Under the pieces are notes generated by a model. The model was not told the DNA's origin and ran no database searches. It saw only the letters and a program-made list of their open reading frames with translations. A stretch of DNA of 47,172 nt from Gemmatimonas sp. Lineage in GTDB: Bacteria > Gemmatimonadota > Gemmatimonadetes > Gemmatimonadales > Gemmatimonadaceae. Each line of letters begins with the position of its first letter. The stretch's first letter is position 1. Below, one piece after another: positions 9,729 through 17,763 of the stretch. The stretch spans positions 1 through 47,172 of the forward strand of contig JAABRT010000021.1 in NCBI GenBank assembly GCA_011390805.1, written 5' to 3'. The position numbers and the translations under genes were made by a program.

Positions 9729-10673
9729 TTAACCCAGCGTCAGTTCGCGTCGTGCCAACGCTGCCGGCGCAGCAGTGCGCCCGCTGGCGCGTGCCAGCAC
9801 GATCAGCGTGAGTACATACGGCAACACAAGAAACAGTTGATACGGTACGGCATTCCAGCCAAGCGATTGGAAGAGATACTGCAACGCACTGGCAGCGCCA
9901 AAGAGCAGCGCTGCACCCGCTACCCCAAACGGAGTCCATCGGCCGAGCACAACGATGGCAATGGCAATAAATCCTTTGCCGGCGCTCATGTTCTCTACAA
10001 AGGTGCCAGACTGAGCAAGCACCAGGGTGGCCCCGGCCAGCCCGGCCATGGCACCACCAAAGAGCACGGCGAGCGCTTGCACACGTCGTGGTTGAACACC
10101 CGCGGCCATCGCGGCGTCCGGGCTTTCACCAACCGCGCGCAGCGCCAGTCCTCCGTGCGTGCGAAAAAACCACCACGCCATGGCCGGTACGAGCAGGTAC
10201 AGCGCGTACGTGACCAGCGGTTGCGCAAAGAGCGCACGGCCAACGAGCGGGATTGAAGACAAAAGCGGCACTTCCACCGCAGACGTAGTAGGTGTAGTGA
10301 GCCCCACACCAGTGCTGCCGTACACCGACTTGTACAGCAATCCGGTAAGGCCGAGTGACAGCAGGGTGATCGCGGTACCGGTGATAATCTGATCGGCACG
10401 CAGATAAACCGTGAACAGCGCAAACAGCACCGTTACCAGCAGCCCCGCCGTGAGACCTGCGGCGAAACCAACACTTACTCCTACACTGCCGGCGGCAATC
10501 GTTGCGGCTAACGCACCGCAAATGATCGAGCCTTCGAGTCCGATGTTAATGACCCCTGATCGCTCCGTCACGCACTCGCCAAGAGCGGCGAGCGCCAGCG
10601 GAGTGGCCGTGCGCACGCTGGCGGCGAGAAAATCGTCGAGTGGTGCAATAAAGCCGTCAAGCAGCATGTTCAT
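9729..10673 (-). CDS. ABC transporter permease, BMP/nucleoside family (second subunit)
   Basis: A 314-aa inner-membrane permease of the branched-chain/ribose/BMP permease superfamily, with about 8-9 hydrophobic helices. The segment [25 protein letters not shown] is the hallmark of the NupC/YufQ-type subunit of nucleoside (BMP) importers, and the later [20 protein letters not shown] is the EAA-like coupling loop that contacts the ATPase. It pairs with the product of the preceding gene to form a heterodimeric channel. Its ATG start overlaps the preceding permease stop by 4 bp (ATGA), indicating translational coupling, and selO follows after 2 bp. Substrate by family: purine or pyrimidine nucleosides, not proven here. 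Confidence 0.9.
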   Translation of the reverse strand: MNMLLDGFIAPLDDFLAASVRTATPLALAALGECVTERSGVINIGLEGSIICGALAATIAAGSVGVSVGFAAGLTAGLLVTVLFALFTVYLRADQIITGTAITLLSLGLTGLLYKSVYGSTGVGLTTPTTSAVEVPLLSSIPLVGRALFAQPLVTYALYLLVPAMAWWFFRTHGGLALRAVGESPDAAMAAGVQPRRVQALAVLFGGAMAGLAGATLVLAQSGTFVENMSAGKGFIAIAIVVLGRWTPFGVAGAALLFGAASALQYLFQSLGWNAVPYQLFLVLPYVLTLIVLARASGRTAAPAALARRELTLG

Positions 10674-11755
10674 GTGCTGGGTGGTACGGATTCAGGCGTC
10701 ACGGTATGTGCCGTGCGGGCCAGAGAAAGACGCACGCGGTCGCCGGCTATGACGAGCAGAATGATGACCGCTTCCACAACATTCACGAGCGCTATCGGCA
10801 CACCGGCGTCACGCTGCATGGCACTGCCGCCTGCCTGCAGCGCGCCGAACAATATCGCCGTGCCCAGCACGCCCAGCGGATTAAGCCGGGCCAACAGCGC
10901 GACGGCGATCGCGGTGTAGCCGTACCCCGGACTGAGATTCTCGTACAGCGCGTACGTGACACCGGTGTACTCCACGCTTCCAGCCAGCCCTGCGAGCGCG
11001 CCGCTCATGAGAAACGCCGACACACTCACGCGCGCCACGTTGATTCGTCCTGACGTTGCGGCCGCCGAGCTGTTCAAACCCACGGCGCGCAACCGGAACC
11101 CACTGGCTGTATTGCGCAGCCACCACCAGGCGGCGGCGGCCAGCAGCACCGCAATCAGGCTGCCCACATGCAAGCGACTACCCGCGAGCAGCACCGGCAG
11201 TTGCAGCGCCTTGTCCAGTGCAACGCTCTGCGGATAAATCTGCGAGGGCTCCTGCAGTGGTCCGCGCACCAACCAACCCACGGCGTAGAGCGCGACGAAG
11301 TTGAGCATGATCGTGCTGATGACTTCGAGCACGCCAAAGCGCTGACGCAGCAGCGCTGCGATTCCCGCCCACGCACTGCCTGCAAGCATGCCGATCAGCA
11401 GTATGATCGGCAACGCGGCCGCACCCAGCGAGCTTCCCAACACAGCAGCGGCGGCCGTCGATGCGGCTGCGCCAGCCAGCAGCTGACCTTCGGCACCGAT
11501 GTTGAGCAGACCGGCGCGAAAGGCCAGCGCTACAGCCAGACCTGTGAGTGCCAGTGGTACCGCACGCACAAATGTGGCCGATGTGATCGCGTACCACGAT
11601 CCAAAGGCCCCGTTGACCAGCGCCCGCAATGACTGACCGGGATCGTAGCCGGTGATCACCAACAGCACCACAAGGAAGCCTGCGGTCAGGGCCAATGTTA
11701 TGCCCAACCGCAGCACTACATCGAGCGCCGTTCGTGTGGCCGGTGTCATGCTCAC
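10670..11755 (-). CDS. ABC transporter permease, BMP/nucleoside family (first subunit)
   Basis: A 361-aa permease partner (YufP/NupB-like). An N-terminal helix and a periplasmic segment containing the GAFGSWYAITSATFVRAVPLALTGLAVALAFRAGLLNIGAEGQ signature (split over two helices) are diagnostic for this subfamily; the coupling loop is LRAVGLNSSAAATSGRINV. About nine or ten helices are visible. It overlaps both neighbours by 4 bp (ATGA), so ATPase, permease 1 and permease 2 are one coupled translational unit. Expected complex: two different permeases, one double-domain ATPase and a lipoprotein binding protein encoded two genes upstream. Confidence 0.9.
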   Translation of the reverse strand: MSMTPATRTALDVVLRLGITLALTAGFLVVLLVITGYDPGQSLRALVNGAFGSWYAITSATFVRAVPLALTGLAVALAFRAGLLNIGAEGQLLAGAAASTAAAAVLGSSLGAAALPIILLIGMLAGSAWAGIAALLRQRFGVLEVISTIMLNFVALYAVGWLVRGPLQEPSQIYPQSVALDKALQLPVLLAGSRLHVGSLIAVLLAAAAWWWLRNTASGFRLRAVGLNSSAAATSGRINVARVSVSAFLMSGALAGLAGSVEYTGVTYALYENLSPGYGYTAIAVALLARLNPLGVLGTAILFGALQAGGSAMQRDAGVPIALVNVVEAVIILLVIAGDRVRLSLARTAHTVTPESVPPST

Positions 11756-13236
11756 GACGCCGCCAGCATGGCTCGGCCTACCACCTCGCGTTCCCTCGGT
11801 ACTTCGCGCAACACGCCGTCGTGCATCACGAGTACGCGGTCGCCGAGAGTGAGTACTTCGTCGAGGTCACTGCTGAAAAAGAGAATCGCAATGCCCGCGT
11901 CACGGGCGTCACGCAGTGCGTCGTGCACCGCGGCAGCGGCACGGAAGTCCAGGCCGCGTGTTGGATTTTCAACCACCAGTGCCGCAGGTGCTTCATCGAG
12001 TGCGCGCGCCAGAATGAACTTCTGTTGATTGCCGCCTGACAGCGTGCGCGCCATCACTTGCACACTCTGCGCACGTACATCGCGTTGCCGCAACACATCC
12101 GCGGCGCGGGCTGCGAGTGCGGTCCACGGTACCCGTCCACGACGCGTGCCTGCGTCACGCAGTGCAAAGTTTTCCGTGAGCGATGCATCAAGCAGCAGCG
12201 CATCGCGGTGTCGGTCTTCCGGCACAAACCCGACGTCGGCCGGCGCGTGCAGGCGTCCACTGCTTGGCGGCAGTAACCCCGACACTGCGCGCAGCAACTC
12301 GGCTTGTCCCGATCCTTCTACCGCTGCCAATCCGACAATCTCTCCGGCCCGAACGGTAAACGACGCTTTTTTGACACGTTGTACGCCACGTGTGTCATGC
12401 ACCGTGAGGGCGTCGGCCTGAAGCACTACGTGATGTGCACCAACACTGTCAGTGTGTCGCGTGATCGTGGGTACAACTTCCGATTCCACCGCGTGTGCGC
12501 GATCACCCGGTCCAAGCATGGCATCGGCGAGTGTTGATTCGGTGAATGTATCTGCGGCACCTGTGCTCACGGATTCACCACGACGCAACACGGTAATATC
12601 GTCGGCGAAATCCAACGCGTCGCGCAGCTTGTGTGTAATCAGTACCACCGCGTGGTTGCTGTTCTCCGCCACAAATCCCCGCAACCATTGCAACAGCGCG
12701 CTCGCTTCATCGGGGGCCAGTACGGCTGTCGGTTCGTCGAGAATGAGTACGCGTGCGTCGCGCGCCAGCGCCTTGACAATCTCACAGCGTTGCTGAGCAC
12801 TGACTGACAAATCACTCACACGCGCCTGCGGGTCGATGACCAAACCCGTACGCTCGCCGATATCACGGATGCGCGCCGACACACGTTTGGCGTCAAAGCG
12901 GCCGTATTCGCCCAAAGCGATGTTTTCAGCCACCGTCATGGCCGGCACCAGCGAGAAATGCTGATGCACCATGCCTACGCCGTTGGCTATGGCGTTGAGC
13001 GCCGAGTGATTGCGCATGGTGTCGCCATGTACCAGTACGTCGCCCTGATCCTGTGCGATGAGGCCGAACGCAATGCGCATGAGCGTTGTTTTTCCGGCAC
13101 CGTTTTCGCCGAGCAGCGCGTGCACCGTGCCGGCGCGAACCTGAAGTGTGACGTCGTGAAGCGCGCGCACCGAGCCAAATGATTTGTGTACGCGACGCAG
13201 TGCGAGCGCAGAGGCTGTCGGGTTGGTGTTGGTCAC
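11752..13236 (-). CDS. ABC transporter ATPase with two nucleotide-binding domains, BMP/nucleoside importer
   Basis: A 494-aa RbsA/NupA-type double ATPase. Domain 1 has Walker A GENGAGKTT (residues 43-51), a shortened signature LSVSAQQRCEI and Walker B VLILDEPTA. Domain 2 has lost the P-loop lysine (VEGSGQAELLRAV in place of GxxGxGKT) but keeps a perfect signature LSGGNQQKFILARAL and a Walker B variant VVENPTRGLD. One functional and one degenerate P-loop is normal for this family. It starts at GTG 13236, preceded by GAGG at a 5-nt spacing. It lies 40 bp downstream of the NIF3 gene and overlaps permease 1 by 4 bp. It powers import of the ligand captured by the BMP lipoprotein. Confidence 0.92.
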   Translation of the reverse strand: MTNTNPTASALALRRVHKSFGSVRALHDVTLQVRAGTVHALLGENGAGKTTLMRIAFGLIAQDQGDVLVHGDTMRNHSALNAIANGVGMVHQHFSLVPAMTVAENIALGEYGRFDAKRVSARIRDIGERTGLVIDPQARVSDLSVSAQQRCEIVKALARDARVLILDEPTAVLAPDEASALLQWLRGFVAENSNHAVVLITHKLRDALDFADDITVLRRGESVSTGAADTFTESTLADAMLGPGDRAHAVESEVVPTITRHTDSVGAHHVVLQADALTVHDTRGVQRVKKASFTVRAGEIVGLAAVEGSGQAELLRAVSGLLPPSSGRLHAPADVGFVPEDRHRDALLLDASLTENFALRDAGTRRGRVPWTALAARAADVLRQRDVRAQSVQVMARTLSGGNQQKFILARALDEAPAALVVENPTRGLDFRAAAAVHDALRDARDAGIAILFFSSDLDEVLTLGDRVLVMHDGVLREVPREREVVGRAMLAAS

Positions 13237-13276
13237 CTGGACCTCACGTGTCTCTCACGCGCATCTCACGCGCAAC

Positions 13277-14071
13277 TCAGAGTCCCGTCGGGCGCAGGAT
13301 GAACGACGAGGGCACCGCGAATCGCCCGGTCAACCACGCACCAAGCGCCTGCACGCCGAGTGTTTCGGTGGCGTAGTGGCCGGCGTAGATGATGCAGAGG
13401 TCGTTTTCGATGGCGTCTACCGCTGTGTGATGCGGTCCTTCGCCGGTAATGAGCGTGTCAACGCCCAGGGCGTAGGCCTCCTGCAGGGTGCTGCTGTTGG
13501 CGCCGCCGCCGGTGCAGAGCGCCCAGTGTCTGGTGCGTCGGCCCTCGGGTGTGACGGACGTGCGCACTGTGCCGCCGTACTCGCCAGCGTAGGCGCGCGT
13601 GGTGGCAACGAGTGCAGCTGTCTCAATGTCAGTCGTGCCACGCACACCGATGGCGACCCCGTTGTGCTCAGCAAATGGAGCTGATGGTGCAAGTTGCAGG
13701 GCCTGTGCCAGCAACGCGTTGTTGCCGAGTGTGGGGTGCGCATCGAGCGGCAGGTGGGTGCTGTAGAGCGCGATGTCGTGGTCGAACAGCAGCCGCAACC
13801 GGTCGTATGTGACGCCGCGAATGGGCTGCACCCCGCCCCAAAACAATCCGTGGTGCACGATGAGCAGATCGGCGCCCATCTCCGCGGCGGCGGCAATGGT
13901 ATCGCGTGAGGCGTCTACAGCAGTAGCGATGCGTGAGACGCCACGACGATTGCTTACCTGCAGACCGTTGTGGGCGCCGCTATAGTCTTTGATTTCAGCG
14001 GTGCGCAACTCAGCGTCGAGCGCGGTGACAACCGTGTCGAGCGGAACCGGCGTGGGGGCGGTGGAGTGCAT
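13277..14071 (-). CDS. NIF3/YbgI-family dinuclear-metal protein (DUF34)
   Basis: A 264-aa protein of the NIF3 family, which forms toroidal hexamers with a di-metal site. It has been annotated as GTP cyclohydrolase I type 2, but its true role is unsettled and links to metal homeostasis have been proposed. Visible metal-site motifs are LLIVHHGLFWGG near residue 70, THLPLDAH near 105, and the C-terminal GEGPHHTAVDAI. The N-terminus has the family pattern YSGAHNGLQVSNR. The start codon shares one base with the BMP gene stop (TGATG), so the two are coupled. Insertion of this gene between the binding protein and the ATPase of a nucleoside importer is unusual and suggests a functional link, perhaps nucleotide salvage or metal handling. 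Confidence 0.9.
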   Translation of the reverse strand: MHSTAPTPVPLDTVVTALDAELRTAEIKDYSGAHNGLQVSNRRGVSRIATAVDASRDTIAAAAEMGADLLIVHHGLFWGGVQPIRGVTYDRLRLLFDHDIALYSTHLPLDAHPTLGNNALLAQALQLAPSAPFAEHNGVAIGVRGTTDIETAALVATTRAYAGEYGGTVRTSVTPEGRRTRHWALCTGGGANSSTLQEAYALGVDTLITGEGPHHTAVDAIENDLCIIYAGHYATETLGVQALGAWLTGRFAVPSSFILRPTGL

Positions 14072-15144
14072 CAGGGAGTACCGGCAGCAGAATCCTGACG
14101 CCGGTCGGCGGGTTGCAGCACGTCGTTCATTTCGCTGAAGCGCCCCTCGCGAATGGCGTTGCCAACCGAGTCCACCCGGGCGAGCAGCGCCGGCGGAATG
14201 CGATCGGCCAACCGTGGATTGATAACCAGGCTCACCACATTGGCGCGCAGCCCGAACTGGTAAATAGTGCTGGTAAAGGTGCCGCCCTGCACATCACGCG
14301 CGACGCTCATAAGCGCCTTGGGCAGATCGATGTACACCGATCCAATGATGTGTTCAGGGGCGATATCGTTCTGATTGGCGTTGGCGCCGAAGGTCAGCAC
14401 GTTGCGTTCGCGTGCTGCCGCGAAGATACCGAGTCCGGCCGCGTCGGCGTTTTGAAAGACGATATCGGCGCCGCGAGCAACCTGCGCGAGCGTTTGTTCC
14501 TTGCCGGCGCTCACGTCGTCCCATGTGCCGAGATACGACACCAGCACATTGACGTCGGGGTTGGTGAGTTTGGCGCCACGCTCAAATGCGATAAAGCTCG
14601 CGCGTACCGGCGGCAGCTCCTGTCCGCCGATCGCACCGATCGTTCCCGTTTTGGTGAGCTGTCCGGCGATCATGCCTGCCTGATACGACGCTTCTTCGAA
14701 GGCGAAGTTCATACCGGCAAGGTTCGGCCCTGTGGTGTTGCCCGATGTACACACGAACACCGTATTGGGATAGTCCGGGGCTACGCGCATGGCGGCGTCC
14801 TGAAACTCAAAGCCATGTCCGATCACCAGAGCGTAACCCTGCGCTCCGTACTGCCGGAAGTTTTCCTCGAACTCGGCGGGCGTTCGGGTTTGTATGTGGC
14901 TGATGCTCGCACCGAGCGAGTCCTTGATCGCCACGAGGCCCGCGTATGCGCCAGCATTCCAGGCCTGATCAGTGATTGGTCCCGGAGTGAGCAGCGCGAC
15001 TTTGAACGAACCGTTTTGCGCACCCACGCCATCTGTGTCCGCACTCCCACCGCATGCTGCCGTGGAGAGAGCGATTGCAGCGACCGCTACGCAAGCAATA
15101 GCATTTCTATAAGCGAGGCGAAAAAGCGCAAAAGTGGCGTTCAT
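14071..15144 (-). CDS. BMP-family nucleoside-binding lipoprotein (ABC substrate-binding protein)
   Basis: A 357-aa lipoprotein; the signal ends in the lipobox STAAC (Cys31) followed by GGSADTDG. The mature protein shows the BMP/Med family pattern: VALLTPGPITDQAWNAGAYAGL, then the GHGFEFQDAAMRVAPDYPNTVFV region, VFQNADAAGLGIFAAARE and GANANQNDIAPEHIIGSVYID. Family members bind purine nucleosides in the periplasm and hand them to the permease pair encoded downstream. An AGGA sequence 5 nt before ATG 15144 is a good ribosome-binding site. Only 37 bp separate it from parB, so it may be transcribed from the parA promoter. Confidence 0.92.
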   Translation of the reverse strand: MNATFALFRLAYRNAIACVAVAAIALSTAACGGSADTDGVGAQNGSFKVALLTPGPITDQAWNAGAYAGLVAIKDSLGASISHIQTRTPAEFEENFRQYGAQGYALVIGHGFEFQDAAMRVAPDYPNTVFVCTSGNTTGPNLAGMNFAFEEASYQAGMIAGQLTKTGTIGAIGGQELPPVRASFIAFERGAKLTNPDVNVLVSYLGTWDDVSAGKEQTLAQVARGADIVFQNADAAGLGIFAAARERNVLTFGANANQNDIAPEHIIGSVYIDLPKALMSVARDVQGGTFTSTIYQFGLRANVVSLVINPRLADRIPPALLARVDSVGNAIREGRFSEMNDVLQPADRRQDSAAGTP

Positions 15145-15181
15145 ATGGTCCTGATATGGTTGTTTGGTGGCGCCTGAACAG

Positions 15182-16159
15182 TTAATCCAGCGCGACGCCC
15201 ATCAGCTCGAGCAGCCGTTCCAGGTCTTCATTTGAGGTAAACGTTATCTGGAGCTCTCCCTGATCCCGTCCCGCGGAGGCAATTTTCACTGACGTCTGCA
15301 GTCGGCGTCTGAGCAGCTCTTCAATGCGTCGCACTTCGGCATTGGCAGCGTTCGAGGATGTTGCTGGGGAGGTGCTGGCGCTGCCGGTTTTGCTGCTGCT
15401 GGATTGGCTTTTGTTGCCGGGTTTTGAGTTTTTCACGCGCCGCTCGACTTCCCGAACGCTCAATCCTGCGGCGGCCGCTTCGCGTGCGAGGTCGGCCATG
15501 TCGCGTTCGCTGGTGAGGCCGAGCAGGGCGCGAGCGTGGCCGTTGGTGATGTGTCCGTCTTGCAGCAGCCGTCTGACGCTGGCGGGGAGCTGGAGCAGGC
15601 GCAGTGCATTGGCCACGGTGGAGCGGTCTTTCCCAACGGCGTCGGCGACCTGTTGCTGGGTGGCGCTGAACTCCTGCTGAAGGCGCTGGTACCCTTCGGC
15701 CTCTTCAATGGGGTCGAGGTCGGCGCGTTGCAGGTTTTCGACGAGGGCGAGTGATAATGCGTCCCGGTCGTCTACGGTTTTGATCAAGGCCGGAATGCGT
15801 GTCCATCCGAGCCGTGATGCGGCGCGATAGCGTCGTTCGCCAGCGATCAGTTCATAGCCACTTCCAGTGGTGGCCGGACGCACGGTAATCGGTTGCAGCA
15901 AGCCATTGACCTTGAGACTGGCTTCGAGGTCAGCGAGTTGTTCGGGTCGAAACTCGGTGCGTGGCTGAAACGGATTGGGGCGGATGTGGCCGATCTCGAT
16001 TTCGCGCAGTGTACCGCTGAGCGGATCGTCCTTCTGCGGTATTTGTTCGGGTGAGGTGGACTGTGTGCTGGTTGCGGTCGGTGCTGGTTTTCGGGCACCG
16101 ATGAGTGCATCGAGACCGCGACCAAGTCGGCGGCCGGATTCCGGTGGTGGAGCAGCCAT
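15182..16159 (-). CDS. parB: Chromosome-partitioning protein ParB
   Basis: A 325-aa CTP-dependent DNA clamp that loads at parS and spreads. The N-terminal RRLGRGLDALIG peptide is the usual ParA-stimulating motif. The CTP-binding domain has IRPNPFQPR (59-67) and GERRYRA (107-113). The helix-turn-helix contains FSATQQQVADAVGKDRSTVANALRLL, and the C-terminal dimerisation segment is RRIEELLRRRLQT...LLELMG. A Ser/Thr/Lys-rich linker joins the last two domains. Its start lies 6 bp after the parA stop. Two parS-like sites for it sit upstream of parA (17144-17159 and 17610-17625). Confidence 0.96.
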   Translation of the reverse strand: MAAPPPESGRRLGRGLDALIGARKPAPTATSTQSTSPEQIPQKDDPLSGTLREIEIGHIRPNPFQPRTEFRPEQLADLEASLKVNGLLQPITVRPATTGSGYELIAGERRYRAASRLGWTRIPALIKTVDDRDALSLALVENLQRADLDPIEEAEGYQRLQQEFSATQQQVADAVGKDRSTVANALRLLQLPASVRRLLQDGHITNGHARALLGLTSERDMADLAREAAAAGLSVREVERRVKNSKPGNKSQSSSSKTGSASTSPATSSNAANAEVRRIEELLRRRLQTSVKIASAGRDQGELQITFTSNEDLERLLELMGVALD

Positions 16160-16165
16160 GGGCGG

Positions 16166-16987
16166 TTACTCGGGTGCAGTGGGATTGGGTTGCGTATTGG
16201 AGGGCGCGAGCTGGTGTCCTTTGTCGCGTTGCAGCAGTTCTTTGGCGACGGACATGTAGGCTTGCGCACCGAGCGATGCGACGTCGTAGACGACGATGGG
16301 TTTGCCGAACGATGGTGCTTCAGCGAGTCTGATGTTGCGTGGCACCACGGTTTCGAAGACACGGTCTCCGAAGTGTTCACGTGCATCGGCCACGACCTGT
16401 CGGGACAGGTTGAGTCGTGCATCGAACATGGTGAGCAGCACGCCCCCGATATCGAGGTTGGGATTGAGATGTTCCTGAACGCGCTGCACGGTGCCGAGCA
16501 GTTGTGAGAGTCCTTCGAGGGCGTAGTACTCGCATTGCAGCGGGATAATGAGCGCGTCGGCTGCGGCGAGCATATTGAGGGTGACGAGTCCCAGCGAAGG
16601 CGGGCAGTCGAGCAGGATATAGTCGTAGCGATCTCTGACTGGTGCGAGCGCGTGTTTGATTCGTTCCGCGCGGTCATCGGCGTCAACGAGTTCGACTTCT
16701 GCTCCGGCCAGGTCGGGAGTTGCTGGCACGACGTCAAGATGTTTGAACTGTATACCGCGGAGGATGACGTCGTCGACGGTCTTTTCGCCGAGCAGCAGGT
16801 CGTAGGTGGTTCCGCGCTCGAGGGCATCGCGTCGAATGCCCATGCCGGATGTGGCGTTGCCTTGCGGGTCGCCATCGAGCAGCAAGGTGCGTTGTTCAGC
16901 GACGGCGAGCGACGCGGCGAGATTGACGGCGGTGGTGGTTTTACCTACTCCGCCTTTTTGGTTGGCAATAGCGAGAATGCGGGCCAC
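16166..16987 (-). CDS. parA: Chromosome-partitioning ATPase ParA (Soj)
   Basis: A deviant Walker ATPase that moves ParB-parS complexes along the nucleoid. The Walker A motif KGGVGKTTT spans residues 11-19, the switch I element is LLDGDPQGNATSGMG, and switch II is LLDCPPSLG. The frame is open to 17047, but the start at GTG 16987 gives MARILAIANQKGGVGKTT, the normal Soj N-terminus. A TATACT element (17014-17019) would put transcription start inside the longer frame, which supports the shorter start. The 273-aa length is usual for chromosomal ParA. It forms an operon with parB and possibly the six genes beyond. Confidence 0.95.
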   Translation of the reverse strand: MARILAIANQKGGVGKTTTAVNLAASLAVAEQRTLLLDGDPQGNATSGMGIRRDALERGTTYDLLLGEKTVDDVILRGIQFKHLDVVPATPDLAGAEVELVDADDRAERIKHALAPVRDRYDYILLDCPPSLGLVTLNMLAAADALIIPLQCEYYALEGLSQLLGTVQRVQEHLNPNLDIGGVLLTMFDARLNLSRQVVADAREHFGDRVFETVVPRNIRLAEAPSFGKPIVVYDVASLGAQAYMSVAKELLQRDKGHQLAPSNTQPNPTAPE

Positions 16988-17013
16988 AGCTGATGGGTCT
17001 GGGGTGGAGGGGT

Positions 17014-17019
17014 AGTATA
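17014..17019 (-). promoter_or_regulatory. Candidate -10 element of the parA promoter
   Basis: On the minus strand this reads TATACT, one base from the sigma-70 consensus, inside TTATACT. It would start transcription about 20 nt before the GTG of parA. No good -35 box lies at 16-18 bp; a TTGGTA sequence is too far away (22-bp spacing). Promoter assignment is tentative. Confidence 0.35.
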
Positions 17020-17143
17020 ACGCGCGCCGGCTCTTCCGTGGTACCAAAACTGCTATACCGCGGAGAATTGCTCCGATATCGGTGTGATTTGCTTCTTTTT
17101 GGGTGATGCCGCTGGTTTTTGGGTGCGCTGGAAGGTGATTCAG

Positions 17144-17159
17144 TGTTCCACGTGGAACG
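17144..17159. promoter_or_regulatory. parS-like ParB-binding site 1
   Basis: The 14-bp core GTTCCACGTGGAAC (17145-17158) is a perfect palindrome, and with flanks it is TGTTCCACGTGGAACG. This matches the parS form known from pseudomonads and differs from the Bacillus consensus TGTTTCACGTGAAACA only at a symmetric pair and the last base. It lies about 160 bp upstream of the parA start, a common position. Confidence 0.9.
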
Positions 17160-17230
17160 TTTCCGGATCACACAGTTGTGATATGTGTGTCAGGGCGGCT
17201 CACAGATGTGCGCGGGTGAGGGTTTTCAGA

Positions 17231-17257
17231 CCGCGGAAACGCGGAGACGCGGAGCAG
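17231..17257. repeat. Short fragment of a GCGGAGA-type dispersed repeat
   Basis: The iterated ACGCGGAG units here are a half-element related to the two complete copies that follow, with G replacing A at several places (GCGGAGA versus GCAGAGG). It looks like a decayed end of the same repeat family. Confidence 0.5.
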
Positions 17258-17266
17258 GTGCATATA

Positions 17267-17403
17267 CCGCAGAGGCACAGAGGCACAGAGAAGAGCATGC
17301 GGTTTAGCTGCTTCGATCTTGCCGCAGATGGTATTGAGGGTGGCACTGCAACGGACCACCAAAAAAATCTGTTGCTGTTCTCTGCGTCTCTGTGCCTCGG
17401 GGG
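17267..17403. repeat. 137-bp palindromic-ended repeat, copy 1
   Basis: It begins CCGCAGAGGCACAGAGG and ends in an imperfect inverted version of the same sequence (17378-17403). The second copy lies exactly 176 bp further on and aligns without gaps, with roughly 15 differences by eye, most of them in the last 25 bp. The interior includes AGCATGCGG and GATGGTATTGAGGGTGGCA. It has no coding capacity of its own. The structure resembles a small non-autonomous (MITE- or REP-like) element. Confidence 0.8.
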
Positions 17404-17442
17404 TTACCCGGTATCGCGGGAGCTACGGAGGAGGTTCGTTTA

Positions 17443-17579
17443 CCGCAGAGGCACAGAGGCACAGAGAAGAGCATGCGGATTAGCTGCTCCGATCTGGCCG
17501 CAGATGGTATTGAGGGTGGCACCGCAACGGACCACAAAAAGAATCTGTTGCTGTTCTCTGTGTCTCTGAGGCTCTGCGG
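17443..17579. repeat. 137-bp palindromic-ended repeat, copy 2
   Basis: A second copy in direct orientation. The 26-bp ends are better preserved here: it starts CCGCAGAGGCACAGAGG and ends CTCTGAGGCTCTGCGG. The 39-bp spacer between copies contains AGCTACGGAGGAGG. The two ends could pair to form a long stem in RNA or single-stranded DNA. Confidence 0.8.
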
Positions 17580-17609
17580 TGTGCCGTTCCTTTCTGTCAG
17601 AGGCCGAAG

Positions 17610-17625
17610 CGTTTCACGTGGAACA
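17610..17625. promoter_or_regulatory. parS-like ParB-binding site 2
   Basis: CGTTTCACGTGGAACA matches 14 of 16 bases of the Bacillus parS consensus and is a left-right hybrid of the GTTTCACGTG and CACGTGGAAC half-sites. It lies 466 bp from site 1 on the other side of the repeat pair. Clusters of two or more parS sites near parAB are common. Confidence 0.85.
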
Positions 17626-17710
17626 GCGCCGTTGTGCGCGATTACGGCAGCTTTCGCAGCATTTCCAGCGCCTGGTGGAGCCTCGCGCGTCTTGAATAAC
17701 AGATCCATCG

Positions 17711-17745
17711 TAAAAAAACGGGGCCTACCGCTAAGGTAGGCCCCG
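17711..17745 (-). terminator. Rho-independent terminator of the SIMPL gene
   Basis: An 11-bp perfect stem CGGGGCCTACC / GGTAGGCCCCG (17719-17729 with 17735-17745) and a 5-nt loop are followed, on the minus strand, by TTTTTTTA. It lies 19 bp past the stop codon at 17764. This is the clearest intrinsic terminator in the window. Confidence 0.93.
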
Positions 17746-17763
17746 CTTGTGCACCCCGCCCAC

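Larger units (their letters stand above)
16988..17763. other. Gene-free region between parA and the SIMPL gene
   Basis: About 775 bp without a credible gene. In order it holds a -10-like element for parA, a small inverted repeat CGGAG-AATTG-CTCCG (17061-17075), a parS-like site, a short GC-rich repeat fragment (17231-17257), two 137-bp repeat copies, a second parS-like site and a minus-strand terminator. The reading frames here are translations of the repeats and are rejected as genes. No DnaA boxes (TTATCCACA-like) or AT-rich unwinding element were seen. Confidence 0.8.

Noticed and set aside
9727..9939. N-terminal extension of SelO
   Set aside because: It overlaps the permease C-terminus in another frame and is Cys/Arg-rich; SelO homology starts at 9726.
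14113..15177. A 354-aa frame opposite the BMP lipoprotein gene
   Set aside because: Antisense shadow of a well-supported gene in GC-rich DNA; its product shows no motif and no ribosome-binding site.
15847..16875. A 342-aa frame overlapping parA and parB in another frame
   Set aside because: Same-strand shadow of two clear genes; Ser/Pro/His-rich composition typical of out-of-frame translation.
17231..17579. CRISPR-like array
   Set aside because: Only two long copies with inverted ends, no short regular repeats and no cas genes.
17084..17708. Open frames of 134-161 aa inside the parA-SIMPL gap
   Set aside because: They translate the 137-bp repeats and their ends (runs such as SVPLCLCG), have no consistent start signals, and both strands are equally open.
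16988..17763. Replication origin in the parA-SIMPL gap
   Set aside because: parAB, parS and mnmG suggest origin proximity, but I saw no DnaA-box cluster, AT-rich unwinding element or dnaA.
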